Source: Strigamia acuminata | Lineage: Eukaryota > Arthropoda > Chilopoda > Geophilomorpha > Linotaeniidae | Reading direction: 5' to 3' | DNA: 64,000 bases | Assembly: GCA_949358305.1 (NCBI GenBank) | Contig: OX442315.1 | Span: 13,790,427-13,854,426, forward strand | Translations under genes and position numbers: made by a program | The notes under the pieces: model-generated | Database searches by the model: none | Seen by the model: only the letters and a program-made list of their open reading frames with translations | Told to the model about the DNA's origin: nothing | Shown: piece after piece, positions 45,039 to 57,160 of the stretch | Numbering within the stretch: the stretch's first letter is position 1 | Layout of the letters: each line of letters opens with the position of its first letter

Positions 45039-47207
45039 AAATCAGCAATTTTATAATATTTTAATGGAATGTGTGTAAATATGAAAACATTTTGTGTTTT
45101 TGTTTTTCATTTTTCGTATCGATTATGTTTATGAAGAAATTTCAAATATATATGTCATTGTATTTTATTATTGTATAATGATAAAAAAAAATGTTGAATA
45201 AAATTTGTATTGTTTTTGTTAGCAAATTAATTCCAAGTTCATTTATTGATTGTTTTTTTTTTCTGAGAATTTATTTAAATTTCAGTTTAAATATTTAGAT
45301 ATATAAATTTATTGAGCTTTCATCATTTGATGTTGTTTTTGCTAATTGGTGTCAAGGGCGTGTTTGAACAGAGAGAAAAAAGGATAACCTTGAAATAGAA
45401 GTGTTACATATTTCTTAGAAACATGTAATTTTGTGATGAAATGAACCATTTTTTGGCAAAATATTCATGGTTTGACACTCGAATTTAATTTTTTTTTTAA
45501 ATTAATATTGTGAAATTCATGTTTTCCACGTGTATATTGCAATTTCAAATAGATTTTTATTTACACATTTTAATTATCTTGGATGAATTAAACTGCAGGT
45601 GGCTGTAGCTGTATGTTAAACTTTGTTTACATTTGCATTTCTTCCTTATTGATGTTTTATTTAAATCTTTTGAATTGATAAAATATGAGCTTCACTGCAT
45701 GAATTTCGACAAATACCAAATTGGTTAAATTTCTTCATAAACATGAAATAGTCAAAGAATAAAATCATTTTTACTCGTTTTTGGAAAAAGGTTTTGGCTT
45801 TGGGTAAAAAATGACCCGAGTTGGGTGAGTAATGGATTTTTGGGCTGATACTACTACGGTTAAGTAGCTGCATTCAAAAACTAAAATATTTTGTGTTTTA
45901 CTTCAAATTTAAACCAAAAATGACATCATTTCCTGTTTAAACACAAGTTAAAACTTAAAATACACTTAAACTAAAATTGTTATTTTAATTTTTGGATGCA
46001 GCTACCGAAAAGCACTATTTTGTAAAATATATTTCTCGTAAGAGTTGAAAAGAGATATCTGACTACGCACGTGGTAAAAGTTGGACTATAATTGGACTAG
46101 ATGTGCAAATCTCTTACGTAACAATTTTCCAAGATTGAGTAAAAACTATTTATGTAATTTCTATCAACTTATAAAAAACTAAAAGTAAAACCCAGGAATA
46201 TTCAACACTATTCACACCTTCATTAGTGTATGCTATAACCCAGGCGATCTTCCGCGCCCCATTTCATCGTCGGTGCATTAAATTTTTTCAAAATAAACTA
46301 CGACAGATTGTTACTATTTTCCCATCCTACAAAATTCATCACTTTGGGGAATTACAATAGCTACAAACCTCCATTTTTGGAAGTTTTGGCTGGTTCTTCT
46401 GAGGTTTTTGGAGAATTTTGGATGGTTTTCGTAGATTTTGAGAGATTTTTGTGAGGTTTTGTGAAGATTTTAGAGCATTTTGTAGCTTTTGCTAACCTGT
46501 GGTGTATTGTAACCAATTACAGGCAGTAAGTTAGAATTAGAATTGGCAAAATTTAAAAAAAAAATAGAAAAAAAAAATCTGGGAACAAAAGTTTTGGGCG
46601 ACAAAGTGATTGAACACCGTTGCGCCCCACCAAAAATCAGCTTGCACCCCACAGTTTGAGAAACCATTCCATGAATACATGATACATCAAAATATGGCCC
46701 CTAAACACAGTGCCGCTATAACCTATATTAAAGAATTCAGAAAACTTGGCAAGATTTATGATTATAATTGGATTAAACATCACGATTCACTTTCTCAATG
46801 AACCCACTTCAGGCCTTTCACCTAAACCCATGTACCTATACACTAACTGGCTGGATGCATTGCCTACAAACTAGAAATCATTGACACGACAAAAAAAATT
46901 CCCAAAGAATTCATTTATCTCAATATATACTTGTTTAATTGAGTTAACTTGTTCCTCAAAGATGTAGATTAATTATCTGACATTGAAATAAACATAAAAG
47001 AAGAAAAGAAAAACTATTTTTACCTCATTCCCAGCTCTTTGGGCATTGGATACAACCTTCACCTTCACCTTGCATCACCTCAGGTGAAAGTACCGTTGAT
47101 GCTCACCAAACCTATAAGAAAGATGGGAGGGTACTTCAAATCTTTAGTTTAAGACCGAACTCCTGCCGCGTTGAATATTCATCTCCTGTTAGCATCAGAA
47201 GTAAAGA
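45039..47207. other. Gene-free spacer with MITE and hAT-like fragments
   Basis: 45868-46005 is a TA-flanked MITE (TAGCTGCATTCAAAAACTAAAA...GGATGCAGCTA) almost the same as 59592-59735. 46240-46668 is a hAT-type fragment: GATCTTCCGCGCCCC near the left and CACCCCACAGTTTGAGAAACC at the right. No host gene is seen. Confidence 0.55.
45868..46005. mobile_element. Short palindromic MITE, copy 1
   Basis: The ends TAGCTGCATTCAAAAACTAA and TTTTTGGATGCAGCTA are inverted. It matches 59592-59735 through CCAAAAATGACATCATTTCC and CTTAAAATACACTTAAAC. Confidence 0.75.
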
Positions 47208-48457
47208 ATGAAAAAAATGGCCAAGGCAAGTTTTCTAATTTTAATTCTTTCTTTCGAGCCTTCAATTGGTAATGTAACTGACCAGCAATCGGAGATGGGA
47301 ACTGGGGGTGGTTGTCTTTTTATGTCTAAGGGTGGAACTATTGGTGAAACGTGTTGTACACTTGAGCCAAATTTAGCAAAGGCGAGGATAAACGCAATAG
47401 ACCAGGGATTCCCAAACTTTTTAGCATCGCGACCCATTTTTAAGCAAGGCAATCTTCCGCGCCACACTTCATCTACCGGTGCATTAAATTTTTCAAAAAT
47501 GAACTACTAAAAAGAAAAAAAAATCTTGCATAAAATTTTACATAACATTTTCATAAGTTTGCAAAAAAATAATTTTAGTGCACTATTCTGGGGGGGGGGG
47601 GGGGGCATCATGTCTACAAGTTAGTTAGATTGTTACAATTGTGCCGTTGAGGCTGCAATAGACCATTGGAAAATTATGACATAATGCAGTTTGGCTTTGC
47701 CCACAATAAGAAAACTATTATGTTATAATGTTATTTTGCAATGGTTTTTGACTTCGACCGTTCATTTATAATGGTTGAAAAAACAAATCGGCCCAGGTCC
47801 CCCCCAAAAATAATGAACTTGAGTCAATATTCTTTTCATGTCAGGGTGGATTTTTCACGTAGTATTTTAAATAATTTTTATTTTAAATTTATTTATGAAT
47901 AATTTCTACAGGTGTGGATAGTTGTGTCTCTGCTGCCATTGCTTCGCTTGGCTACAGCGTATCCATACAGAAAACCACAGATTCAAACAACCACAGATTA
48001 TTGGCAACATCAAGACACCGAAGAACCTTACTCGGAAGATGACCAAAATCACTACAATCAACAAAATTATGACAAGCAGAATCATGAACCAGCATATGAA
48101 GAACATCAGGGAGATGAGTACTATGAACATGAAGAAACAAGTACATTGCCACCAACTACCAAATGGAATTACTCCGGATCCAGATGGGACAGAAAACCAA
48201 ACCAACATTGGCGAATGGGTGGAGGAGGAGGAGGAGGTGGTGGTGGTGGAGGAGGAGGTGGAGGTGGAGGAGGAGGAGGTGGTGGAGGAGGTGGTGGAGG
48301 AGGAGGTGGTGGAGGTGGGGGTGGAGGAGGAGGAGGAGGAGGAGGAGGAGGAGGTGGGGGTGGAGGAGGAGGAGGAGGTGGGGGTGGAGGTGGAGGTGGA
48401 AGGGGTAGATGGAGTATATTCAGACAATGGGGTGGAGGTGGTGGAAGCAGAGGTTGA
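47208..48457 (+). CDS. Secreted acidic/aromatic protein with a 61-Gly run (exons 47208-47225, 47912-48457)
   Basis: Exon 2 is clear: after TTCTACAG (AG at 47910-47911) it opens VWIVVSLLPLLRLATA, a signal core. An acidic Tyr/Gln/His/Glu-rich region follows, with WRM and then 61 uninterrupted Gly (48218-48400). It ends RGRWSIFRQW-G5-SRG. Exon 1 is inferred: ATGAAAAAAATGGCCAAG at 47208-47225 is followed by GCAAGT, the consensus of rare GC-AG introns, and gives MKKMAK in phase 0. This fits the small-first-exon plan of its neighbours. The intron would be 686 bases with a hAT-like insert from about 47400 and a run of G at 47591-47605. If that exon is wrong, the start lies elsewhere upstream; the rest stands. 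About 187 aa. Confidence 0.65.
47400..47520. mobile_element. hAT-like MITE fragment inside the proposed intron
   Basis: CCAGGGATTCCCAAACTTTTTAGC is the typical left end of many hAT-type nonautonomous elements. TCTTCCGCGCCACACTTCATC..GGTGCATTAAATTTTT matches 46247-46300. The right end is not clear. Confidence 0.5.
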
Positions 48458-49700
48458 GATGATAAAAAGAATTAAGATTGAATTCAAAAGTAGTGCGTGA
48501 AAAAACGAAGAAAATTTGTAAAAAAAAAAAAAAAAAAAAAAGAATTTTTTAATTTTTTAATCTATTAATTTTTTTATTGTTTGTTATGATGTTTAATGAA
48601 AATACATGAAATTTCAGAAAGAAAATCCCGTTATTTTTCGTCAAAAAAAAAAAAAAACACTTTTGGAGGTCAAAATTAACCCTAGGTTGGGCCGGAGATA
48701 ATTAATTAGGTTTTTAAAAATGACGAAAATAAATTTTTTCTCAAATAAATGTGTTTTTATTTATTTATATGAAAAAACAAATGCTTGTTATACTTATTAG
48801 TTATTACATTATTCAACTAGAACTTTCTGGACATGTTCAAAGTCATCAGAGAAAATTAAATGTTTATTTTTCCATACATGACTGATGATATGGCACAAAT
48901 AAAAAAATAAAAGGTCATTGTCATGGTCAAAGATTAGAAGATAAAAAGAGGTGTTTGCAAATCAATCACGAGTAAAAGAAGTTGTTTTTCATAAGATCTC
49001 ACTGAAGCAGTCAAAAATGTAAAAACTGCCTTTCACTTAAGCTAAAATCCTGCTTGCTTGGCTGCCTCCAGGTTATTAAACTTGTAAAAATACTTTCTTA
49101 AATCCAATGTGTTACTTTCATAATTTGCTGAACTTTGAATTCAAATAACTGACTTTTTGGTAATAAAAATAAATAAAAATAAATTTTTTTATGGTCTATT
49201 CAATCCCCATGACCTTCACCAGCCTACTAAGGCTATTACATAAAATAAAAAATAAATAATTCAAAAATTTTGAAATTTCAATTATTCAAATTTCTCACAA
49301 TCCAAAATTCCACAAAAATCTCTTATTTGTACATAGTGATGTGCCAAATCCATTGAAATCTTAAGAAACAAGCCCAAAACTCGTCACCACAAGCCATAAA
49401 ATTGTATAATAAGTTATTAAAAACAAGAAAAACTCGTTTTAACTAATAAAACGACATTAAAAACACATTAACGAAGCGCTGACACTGGGAAAATCCGTTG
49501 ATTTAAGGATCGGTGTTTCAACCCCTCCAGAATCTTGGAAATCATCTTTGTTAATTACAATGCAAATGCAAAACCGAACACGTCATAAAGTGTGAATCAT
49601 AAACAAAACTAAAAAGGTACCTGGATGCGGATGCCGAAAAGGCCGGTCACTCGTGTTTCCCCTCAAACTCAAACGTTTGAACCCCCGACCTTCAGCTGTG
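48458..49700. other. Gene-free spacer
   Basis: AT-rich with A runs near 48520 and 48645. No gene or clear element is seen before the promoter at about 49703. Confidence 0.4.
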
Positions 49701-49702
49701 GG

Positions 49703-49763
49703 TTTAAATATGAGCTCAGGCTAGAGATCGACTCACTCTTATTGCCCCAACTCTTCATTTAAG
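49703..49763 (+). promoter_or_regulatory. Promoter and noncoding first exon of gene at 50365
   Basis: TTTAAATA at 49703-49710 can serve as a TATA box. About 50 bases on, CATTTAAG-GTAAGA marks a strong donor (GT at 49764). No ATG lies in this first exon, and the acceptor TGACAG at 50350-50355 leads into the coding exon nine bases before its ATG. Confidence 0.55.
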
Positions 49764-50364
49764 GTAAGAACAATTTCGCCTTCAAATCACGAAGTTTTAA
49801 CAACACTTGAGCTTCGTTTAATTCGATTTAAACTCCCTTTTTGCCTGTATAGTGCTTTTTAACGTACAAAACTTCCCTTCAGTTTAGCTGTTTTAAGTTT
49901 ATCTACCAGGCGGCATAAAAAATCCATCGAGATTCAATGATATCAATCTTGTCCCGGTCTCTCGTCTTGACCTAACAACAGTATTAAAAGATAGACCGGG
50001 CAAATAATGATAGATAAACTTAAAACAGATAAACTGAAGGAAAGTTTTTTTGTCCACGACTGTTTCCGATCACTATAATAAGAAAGCGGCATTTCTAAAA
50101 TAATTTCTAAATTTTATTTTAACCCATCACAACTTGGTCTCTCCTGCCAATTTGTGGTAGTCAAATAAAATTTTTAAAATTTAAAAATCTTTCAAATTTT
50201 AATTGTTGTTTATGATTATTATTATTAACATTTTTCTTTGGATTTTACCTTTATTTTATTCAAGGAACGTGTCCTTTATCCTGTTTTTCATTTGTTTGTT
50301 TACCAATTCCAGTAATGGGGTCTAATTTTAATGTTTATCTGATTTCTCCTGACAGGTGTCAATC

Positions 50365-50841
50365 ATGAAGGTGGTAATTAGCGTTGTGCTATTCGCCTTC
50401 CTACTGGAGCAAGTAGTGTCAATCCCAGCCGTTGATAGAAAGGAATTCTTTCCATCAGACTACAACGAACCCTCTGATGTCACGAAAAATGATAAGATAG
50501 CTGTAAAAACACAAATCACCAGAGAGAAGAGAAGTGGAGGCGGCGGAGGAGGAGGAGGTGGTGGAGGTGGTGGAGGAGGAGGAGGAGGAGGAGGTGGAGG
50601 CGGAGGAGGTGGAGGAGGCGGAGGAGGTGGAGGCGGAGGAGGTGGCGGTGGCGGTGGAGGTGGTGGTGGAGGAGGAGGACACGAAAACAACCATTATAGC
50701 GGTGCATTTAAAGGAGGTGGTTTCCAACATTACGGCGGCGGCAGTTCCCACTACTCTGGCGGCGGTTCTCATTACTACGGCGGCGGAGGATTCAGACCTG
50801 ATTACCGGGGTTACAACAGGGGTCGATGGGGACACAAATAG
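50365..50841 (+). CDS. Secreted protein with a 48-Gly run and His/Tyr-Gly tail
   Basis: The protein is about 158 aa. The first ATG after the acceptor at 50355 gives MKVVISVVLFAFLLEQVVS, a complete signal peptide in one exon, so the small coding first exon of its neighbours is replaced by a noncoding one. The propeptide ends ITREKR. The mature part is SG then 48 Gly in total (50536-50679), HENNHYSGAFKGGG, and repeats of HYSGGGSHYYGGGG, ending YRGYNRGRWGHK. The HY-GGG motif links it to the genes at 31991 and 44659. Poly(A) signals are near 50932 and 50956. Confidence 0.85.
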   Translation: MKVVISVVLFAFLLEQVVSIPAVDRKEFFPSDYNEPSDVTKNDKIAVKTQITREKRSGGGGGGGGGGGGGGGGGGGGGGGGGGGGGGGGGGGGGGGGGGGGGGGGHENNHYSGAFKGGGFQHYGGGSSHYSGGGSHYYGGGGFRPDYRGYNRGRWGHK

Positions 50842-51818
50842 GAAATATTGTTTTTAGAAGAATTGTATAATTTTAAATGATAAATCATGTAGGAAACTCA
50901 TTCTTGTTCATCAATACTCATTTTTTTGTAATAAAATAATTTTTGAATAAATTGTTTGTTAAAACTTTTTTTAAAAATTTTTGTTTGCATCAAATGATGA
51001 AGTTGAATATTAAATAAAGTGGATGTACCAACTGATCAAATAAGCCAGCCAATAAAAAAAAGAGAAATTTGAGAAAAATTTGAGAAAATTTGAGAAAAAT
51101 TTGAGAAAAATTTGAGAAAAATTTGAGAAAAATTTGAGAAAAATTTGAGAAAAATTTGAGAAAAATTTGAGAAAAATTTGAGAAAAATTTGAGAAAAATT
51201 TGAGAAGAATTTGAGAAAAATTTGAGAAAATTTGAGAAAATTTGAGAAAAATTAAGAAAAAATTGAAAAAATTTGAGAAAGAAAAAATTTGACAAAAAAT
51301 TGGAAAATTTTGATAAATTTAAAATATTTTTGATAAATATAAGAAATTTTTGAGAAATTTGCAATAATTTGGATAATTATGGAGATTTTAGACAAATCAT
51401 AAAAAAAAAATTTAAATCTCGGAAAAATGTAAACAAATTTCAGAAATTCTTAAAAATTTTAAACAAAACCCCAAAATCTCAAATTCTGATAAAAAATAAA
51501 ATAAAAAAGATATACAAAATTTTTTTAATAGCTTTTCTTCCCAGGACCCCTATTAACCACCACTCCACAAGCTCTGCTCATGCAGTGCAGCCAACATACC
51601 TAAAAAAAATCCCCGCTTAAAGCGTGAAATCCCATAAAACACCTCATCACATGACGTCTAAATTCACAATACCGAATAAAATCGAGGCAATGAACCCCAA
51701 TTTTACACAGAACCACACGAACTGAAGGGAAAAGGTCGAGAAACGAAACCATGCTTCGCTTCCGATACCAGGATTTGAATTTCCACCTGACTCACAACCT
51801 GTGACCATTTATACCTTT
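50842..51818. other. Spacer with an 11-bp minisatellite
   Basis: 51060-51290 is a tandem array of TTTGAGAAAAA. The minus strand is open across it (QIFLKF repeats), an artefact. The rest is unique AT-rich sequence. Confidence 0.7.
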
Positions 51819-51932
51819 TATAAACAACGGAACTGTTCCCATTTCACACATTCGTGCGACCCTAACTCCGACAAACATCACGTTTCTAATTTTCATTTAT
51901 CGCCCATTTTAACATCACGTCACGTGCACAAC

Positions 51933-52375
51933 ATGGCGGCACTTGCGGTGAGTCGATTGAAATTATTAACATTTTTTCGTTTCTTATTTTCTATATTAAT
52001 GCAAAATATCGCTTTCAGGTGGCGTTTAAAGTGTTTGTTGTTGTTTTCATCGCTTCTGTCGATTGTAAGCGAGAGGAAAGTCTGTTCCGCGGTTCGGCAT
52101 TTTATCCTTACATCAGATTTCGCCCCGTAATTTCCGACGAGCGACCGGCGAGACCCATTTTGGATCCGGATCAAGTGACGCGAAGCCCGCCGAACAATGA
52201 CGTCGCGCCGATCCGCATGTCGGGGTTTAACCCTCAGTATAATCATAATAGTAGAAGGGAAGTAGCGAAACTCCGTAGTTCAGGTGTTGGTCCGCATGGT
52301 GGCGCCACTATCTTTTTGGCGCTGCTCTCATATACGCTCATCATGGAGCCATCACGTTTGCAGGGCTTCAAGTAA
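51933..52375 (+). CDS. Secreted basic/Pro-rich protein, no poly-Gly (exons 51933-51947, 52019-52375)
   Basis: The predicted protein is about 123 aa. A TATA box TATAAAC is at 51819-51825. Exon 1 encodes MAALA to GTGAGT; exon 2 follows GCTTTCAG with VAFKVFVVVFIASVDC, the signal peptide. The rest has no known domain: KREESLFRG, FYPYIRFRPV, RPARPILDPDQ, MSGFNPQYNHNSRREV, then a hydrophobic stretch GGATIFLALLSYTLIM near the end. It shares the small-first-exon plan but lacks poly-Gly. The stop overlaps a strong donor (CAAGTAAGT at 52369-52377), so the gene may continue in a further exon beyond the P element. Confidence 0.6.
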
Positions 52376-52889
52376 GTTTATTGCCTGCATTTAACAAAAG
52401 AGCACAGCTAAATCGAAATATTTACTGTGTTTTCTAATGTTTCATTTAAAGCATGAAAATTGTCTAATCCAAAGTTAGTAGAAGGTCTATGAGAGTACAA
52501 CTTTTTCATTTGTTGATTATACAAACTCAAGTATGTTTTTGTTATGATACTTATTTCGTTTATCATTTTATTTTATTATATTTTGACATGTTTTACAATG
52601 TTAACATTTTAAATAATTTACATAATTTTACAGTTATTTCTATTTTAACATTTTAAATAATTTACATAATTTTACAGTTATTTCTATTTTAACATTTTAA
52701 ATAATTTACATAAATTCAAAGTTATTTCTATTTTAACATTTTAAATAATTTACATAATTTTACAGTTATTTCTATTTTAACATTTTAAATAATTTACATA
52801 ATTTTACAGTTATTTTTATTTTAACATTTTAAATAATTTACATAATTTTACAGTTATTTCTATTTTAACATTTATTATTCATAATTTCT
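52376..52889. repeat. 44-bp tandem repeat beside the P element
   Basis: Five or so copies of a 44-base unit (CAGTTATTTCTATTTTAACA... then ATAATTTACATAATTTTA) fill about 52600-52875, just 3' of the transposase coding end. The first 220 bases are unique AT-rich sequence. Confidence 0.8.
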
Positions 52890-55889
52890 CTACATTAACT
52901 TAGCTACTTTTTTGTTTTTTTTGCTTTTTTCAGCATTACATATATTTTTTCTTATATCTTTAGCTGTAAAATAAAAGCGGGTTTGCATGTAATATAATAA
53001 AAGTTGTGGCAAAATTCTTTCAATATGTTCCTGACTGCAGCACAAAATATTACACACAGTTAACTGAGGAATTGAATCTAAAATATCTACAAACACATTG
53101 CCAACTAAGCTTGAATAATTTAAATTGCCATCATTATCTACTAACACTTTTTGTAAAAAATATTCCACTTGTAAAAATACATTTAAAAAATTTTCAGTTG
53201 GATAATTTAAAAAGGTGCCATAATCTTTACTTAAAGTGAAAGCTGCTGATGTTGGGAGGGAGTTCTTATCTGCAATGAATGTTTTAATGCAGCTTTCACA
53301 AGCCGTATAGTTGGTTATTCGTCTTAAAATATATCCACACAAATAATACACAATTTGTCTCTTTGTCTCATCCTGAAAATCACTCATTTGTTTTGGTAAA
53401 TTTGTAGTATAAATTATCTTGTGCTGCAGTGTCTTCTGTGATGATTCTCGGAACTGTGAACTGTTTTCTGTAGCTTGTTTCGATAATTTCTTCAAATCTT
53501 GTGTAAAACTTGACAGAACATTATCATTTGCAGTTTCACAGTTTGCTGCTTTCGATAAAACACCTTTCAAAGGGGTGTAGATTGATTGCAGAAGGTGTAA
53601 CTGCAAAAAGTCTACTGTTGTTGGATGGTCATTGCAGCTGAGACCTCTAATTAAACCAAAATGTCTCTAAAAATAAAAATAAAATAATAATTTTAAAAAA
53701 AATTCTGAGCAGGAGATCTTTAAGATATTTACTTCAAGTGGGTCTTGATTGAGTTTTGCTGTCAACACAAATTTGTACTCGTTGGCCCACAAGTAATTGC
53801 ACAATTCAAGAGTACTTTTTATGGTGACACGGAGTGATTCAAGTGTTTGTTCTGATGCAAAAGTATTAGATGGATCTTGTAATACTTTTGCAAAATACTG
53901 CAGTATCTAATATGGAAAGAAATTGGTTAAATATACATTACAAATTACAATGCTTTTAAAAATTTTACCTGGTGTTTTTCAGTGTCTTTTCTTAAACCTT
54001 GCTTCGGCAATTTAGCATTTAAAATATCAAAAATGGTATTCATGTGGTCAACAAACATTTCTGTGTTTTCACTTCCAGCAAATGCTACATCTCTACTATT
54101 TCTGTAGTGACAAAGCCCACGAGCTGTTGATCCACTTAACAGCTATAAAAATAAAAATAAGTAATTACTAATCCTATATAGCATTTATTAGAGACATGTA
54201 AATACTTACTTGCACAGCTCTGTTAACACTCATTTTTTGAAATTGGTTTGGGTGGATGTGGCTTGCTGTCAACTTTGGTACAACTTTTAGTCCGCCATTT
54301 TGATTATCTCGTTCAAATAAATGGTCAAAGAAGTTGTAATCAACTGTTTTCCCATTGTACTATAAATTCAAATCAAAAGTTAAAAATGTCACATTTAAAT
54401 CAGTTTACTATACACTTACAACGCATTTTTTAACTTTCTCAAAATGATTTCTAATGCATTTCCACTCATGCACATAGTCACCAAACACATATATGTACCT
54501 GTTGCTGTCTATTGGATTGGCAAATTTATTTATTACAGCATTAATCTTTACGTTGATACCCAATTCTTTCCATGCTTTTTTATTAGTTGAAGCACCATCA
54601 CAAGTTATCCCCATTACTCGGGCAGAAGAATTTTCTAATTCGAGAATCACACTTAAAATTAACTTTGCTAAAATTGTTCCTGAAGTTGCCCCTTGAGCAG
54701 CAAAACAAGCAACAGGCTGTACCCAATTTTCCAGAAATGGCACAAACATGAAGACTAGTGCATGATCTGCTAGTTGTGTTTTCTTCTCCTCTGGTGTAAA
54801 TTCACCCAAATTCACAAATCCATTGAAGCTCATTTGGCTTTTGTCAAAATCAACAGTCTCACGTAATTTAACTTCATCAAAGATGAGAACTCCACATCGC
54901 TGATTAGCAGCTTTTTCTTCAAAGTTGTTAGCTATTGCAAGTAATGAATTTGCATTGATTCCATAACTGCATTTCAATCCACGTACCAATTGTTCTAGTC
55001 TTCTGGGTGAGGGAAGGGGTAAAAGTTCATGTTTCAAGCAGTGCATGTATCCCTTTGGCGATTTTATACGAAGTAAAGCACTTTCTAGCAAAAAATGATC
55101 ACTGTATCTCATTCCATTTGTCCCCTTCTTTGATTGAAAACATTTTGACTTCTTCATCATCATCTCTAACACCATGCTGTATTTGTTGTGTATCACTGGA
55201 TTAGTAGGTTTTGATTGTTGTTTATGAATTGTTTCCATTTTTCTGAGTTTCTGCTGTGACTCATTCCTTTGCTTTAAATATCTGGCTTTTAAGGTGTTGG
55301 AGCATTTGAGTCGTTGTTGCAATAATTCATTTCTTTTTTGCAATTCGGAAATCTTTTTCTCTATGTTAACCAATTGTTCCCTTAGCTCTTCTGTAAAAAC
55401 ATCTTCTTCATTCTGCATACTGGGTTCATTTTCTGTAACTTCATTCTGCACACTGGGTTGAGTTTCCATGTCTTCACTTCTTGAACTTCTAAGTTTGGCT
55501 GCATCAACTCTTGTCCTAGGTGGTTTCCTTATTTTGATATTTTTGGTGAAACGGGGAGGAAGATTCAAAAATATAGATGGAATCGCATCATCCTGTAACT
55601 TCCACTTAATTCTTGGTATTCGCACTTCCTTCTCTAAAATAATAAAAATATCATCTTTTACTAAATAATTTTCAATAAAATGCTTATGGCAAACGCGGCT
55701 TGTTTTTTGTAGTTTCATATCCTTTCGAGGAATTGCATTTTCCCATTTTTTAAATTGCTCAGGATTTTTCGGAGGCTGGAAAAAATGATCTTTTTCATCT
55801 TTTTTGTTTTCATCTTTTTTTTTTTCATCTTTTTTTTTCTTTTCTGATTTATAACCAGTTTTGCATTCCGGTACAAAACATGTAGGCAT
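52890..55889 (-). CDS. P-element-type THAP-domain transposase, five exons, apparently complete
   Basis: Exons (minus): 54420-55889, 54210-54359, 53969-54142, 53733-53906, 52890-53666. All have GT-AG edges and phase 0, giving about 914 aa with no stop or frameshift. The N-terminus is a THAP zinc finger: C4, C9, W49, C67, H70 and an AIPSIF box. A Lys/Asp-rich insert (residues about 15-33) makes it longer than usual. A coiled coil follows at about 165-225. LIFDEVKLRE and GITCDGASTNKKAW fit the acidic catalytic residues of the RNase H-like core of P/THAP9 transposases. Later exons carry NFFDHLFERDNQNGGLKVVP and DFLQLHLLQSIYTPLKG, typical of the GTP-binding insertion and C-terminal regions. It would cut and join DNA in the nucleus. 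Terminal inverted repeats were not resolved, so a domesticated copy cannot be excluded. Confidence 0.9.
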
Positions 55890-57160
55890 TGTTTCCTAAA
55901 TAACAAAAGCAGCGTTAATAATTTAGTTTAATAGTATAGTATGTAACTTATGTACGGTATTGTTATTGTTTTTGTTTTTACTCAGGCCTAATTCAAGCTT
56001 AATTTAATTTAAACTACTGTTTTTTAATTTGGTATAATTTATTTATTTATTTATTTACTATTATTATTATTATTATTATTATTTATTTTTATTTATTTAT
56101 TTATTTATTTTATTTATTTAATTAATAAATTAATTTATTTATTTATTCTTGAATTTAATTCTCAGAGTAAAGAAATCACAATGACACAAATTAGTTCATA
56201 CATTTTTTTTATTATTTTATTACTTACAGCTTAAGATTACAACTTCAAATCAAATTATATAGGCAAACTTTAAAAAAGTAGGTGTAAAATCTGAAAAATC
56301 TGAAAAATCTGAAAAAACTGAAAAATCTATTTAAATATTTAAAAGATTTCAAAATTGATCAAATATAGTCAACAAACAGTGTTATAAAATCAAAATAAAA
56401 TTATTATCTAAACGAATTAGGAAACTTTAAGCACAAGACCGGTAAAAAACTAATTTTTTACACGCGTGGCTTTAAAATTCAGCCCCAACTTGACAGCAGC
56501 GCCAAAACGCAACTTTTCACCACTCCAACATCAACAGGATGTTGGTAACCAGCAAGGTGTTCGAGTTCAAACACACACAAGAAATTAAATACACAACTTT
56601 TAGCCTAACTTTTTATTTTTTATGAACAATTGAATTCTTTTTTATGTCAATCTTTATTTATTTCAATTTAATTCCATCATGTGTGTTTACATTAAGACTT
56701 TTTTCAGTTCCATGTCATGAACTTGGAAAGGGGCGGAGCTTGAGAGTTTCGCTACTTCCCTTCTACTATTATGGTATAATGGCGGCGATGCTGGATACGA
56801 AATTTTCGGCGATCGTTTTAAACCCATTGTTTTTTATCCCGCAGAAATAAAAGAAAAAAATAATTTTATGTAAAAAAAAAATAATAATAATTAATTTTAA
56901 TTTAATTCAACTCTCATTGTATATAATACATAATAAATCTGCTCATTTTTTCACCTTGAAGTTCAAACTGTCATTGCCCATTTTCTCAGTAGATGACCTT
57001 GTACTGTGAATACGTTTTACTTATATAAATTTTACAGTTCAAACTGGTCCTTTATATTTCATATCCTTAACGAGAATAATTCAAATTGTGTGATTCATTA
57101 AAGTAAACTCATTTCGAGTTGTTAAAACGTCAAATAAACAAATAAAAGCTGTCAAAACAC
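55890..57160. other. Gene-free flank of the P element
   Basis: 56030-56160 is a TTTA-type low-complexity run. Around 56293-56325 CTGAAAAAT repeats. 56720-56850 is GC-richer with ATGGCGGCGATG, but only a short frame follows. No gene is supported. Confidence 0.45.

Noticed and set aside
47208-47510. 100-aa frame starting with a signal-like peptide, as a separate gene
   Set aside because: Its second half is hAT-type transposon sequence; using only its first six codons as a first exon of the 61-Gly gene explains more.
50990-51364. 124-aa Phe/Leu-rich minus-strand frame
   Set aside because: It is produced by the TTTGAGAAAAA array.
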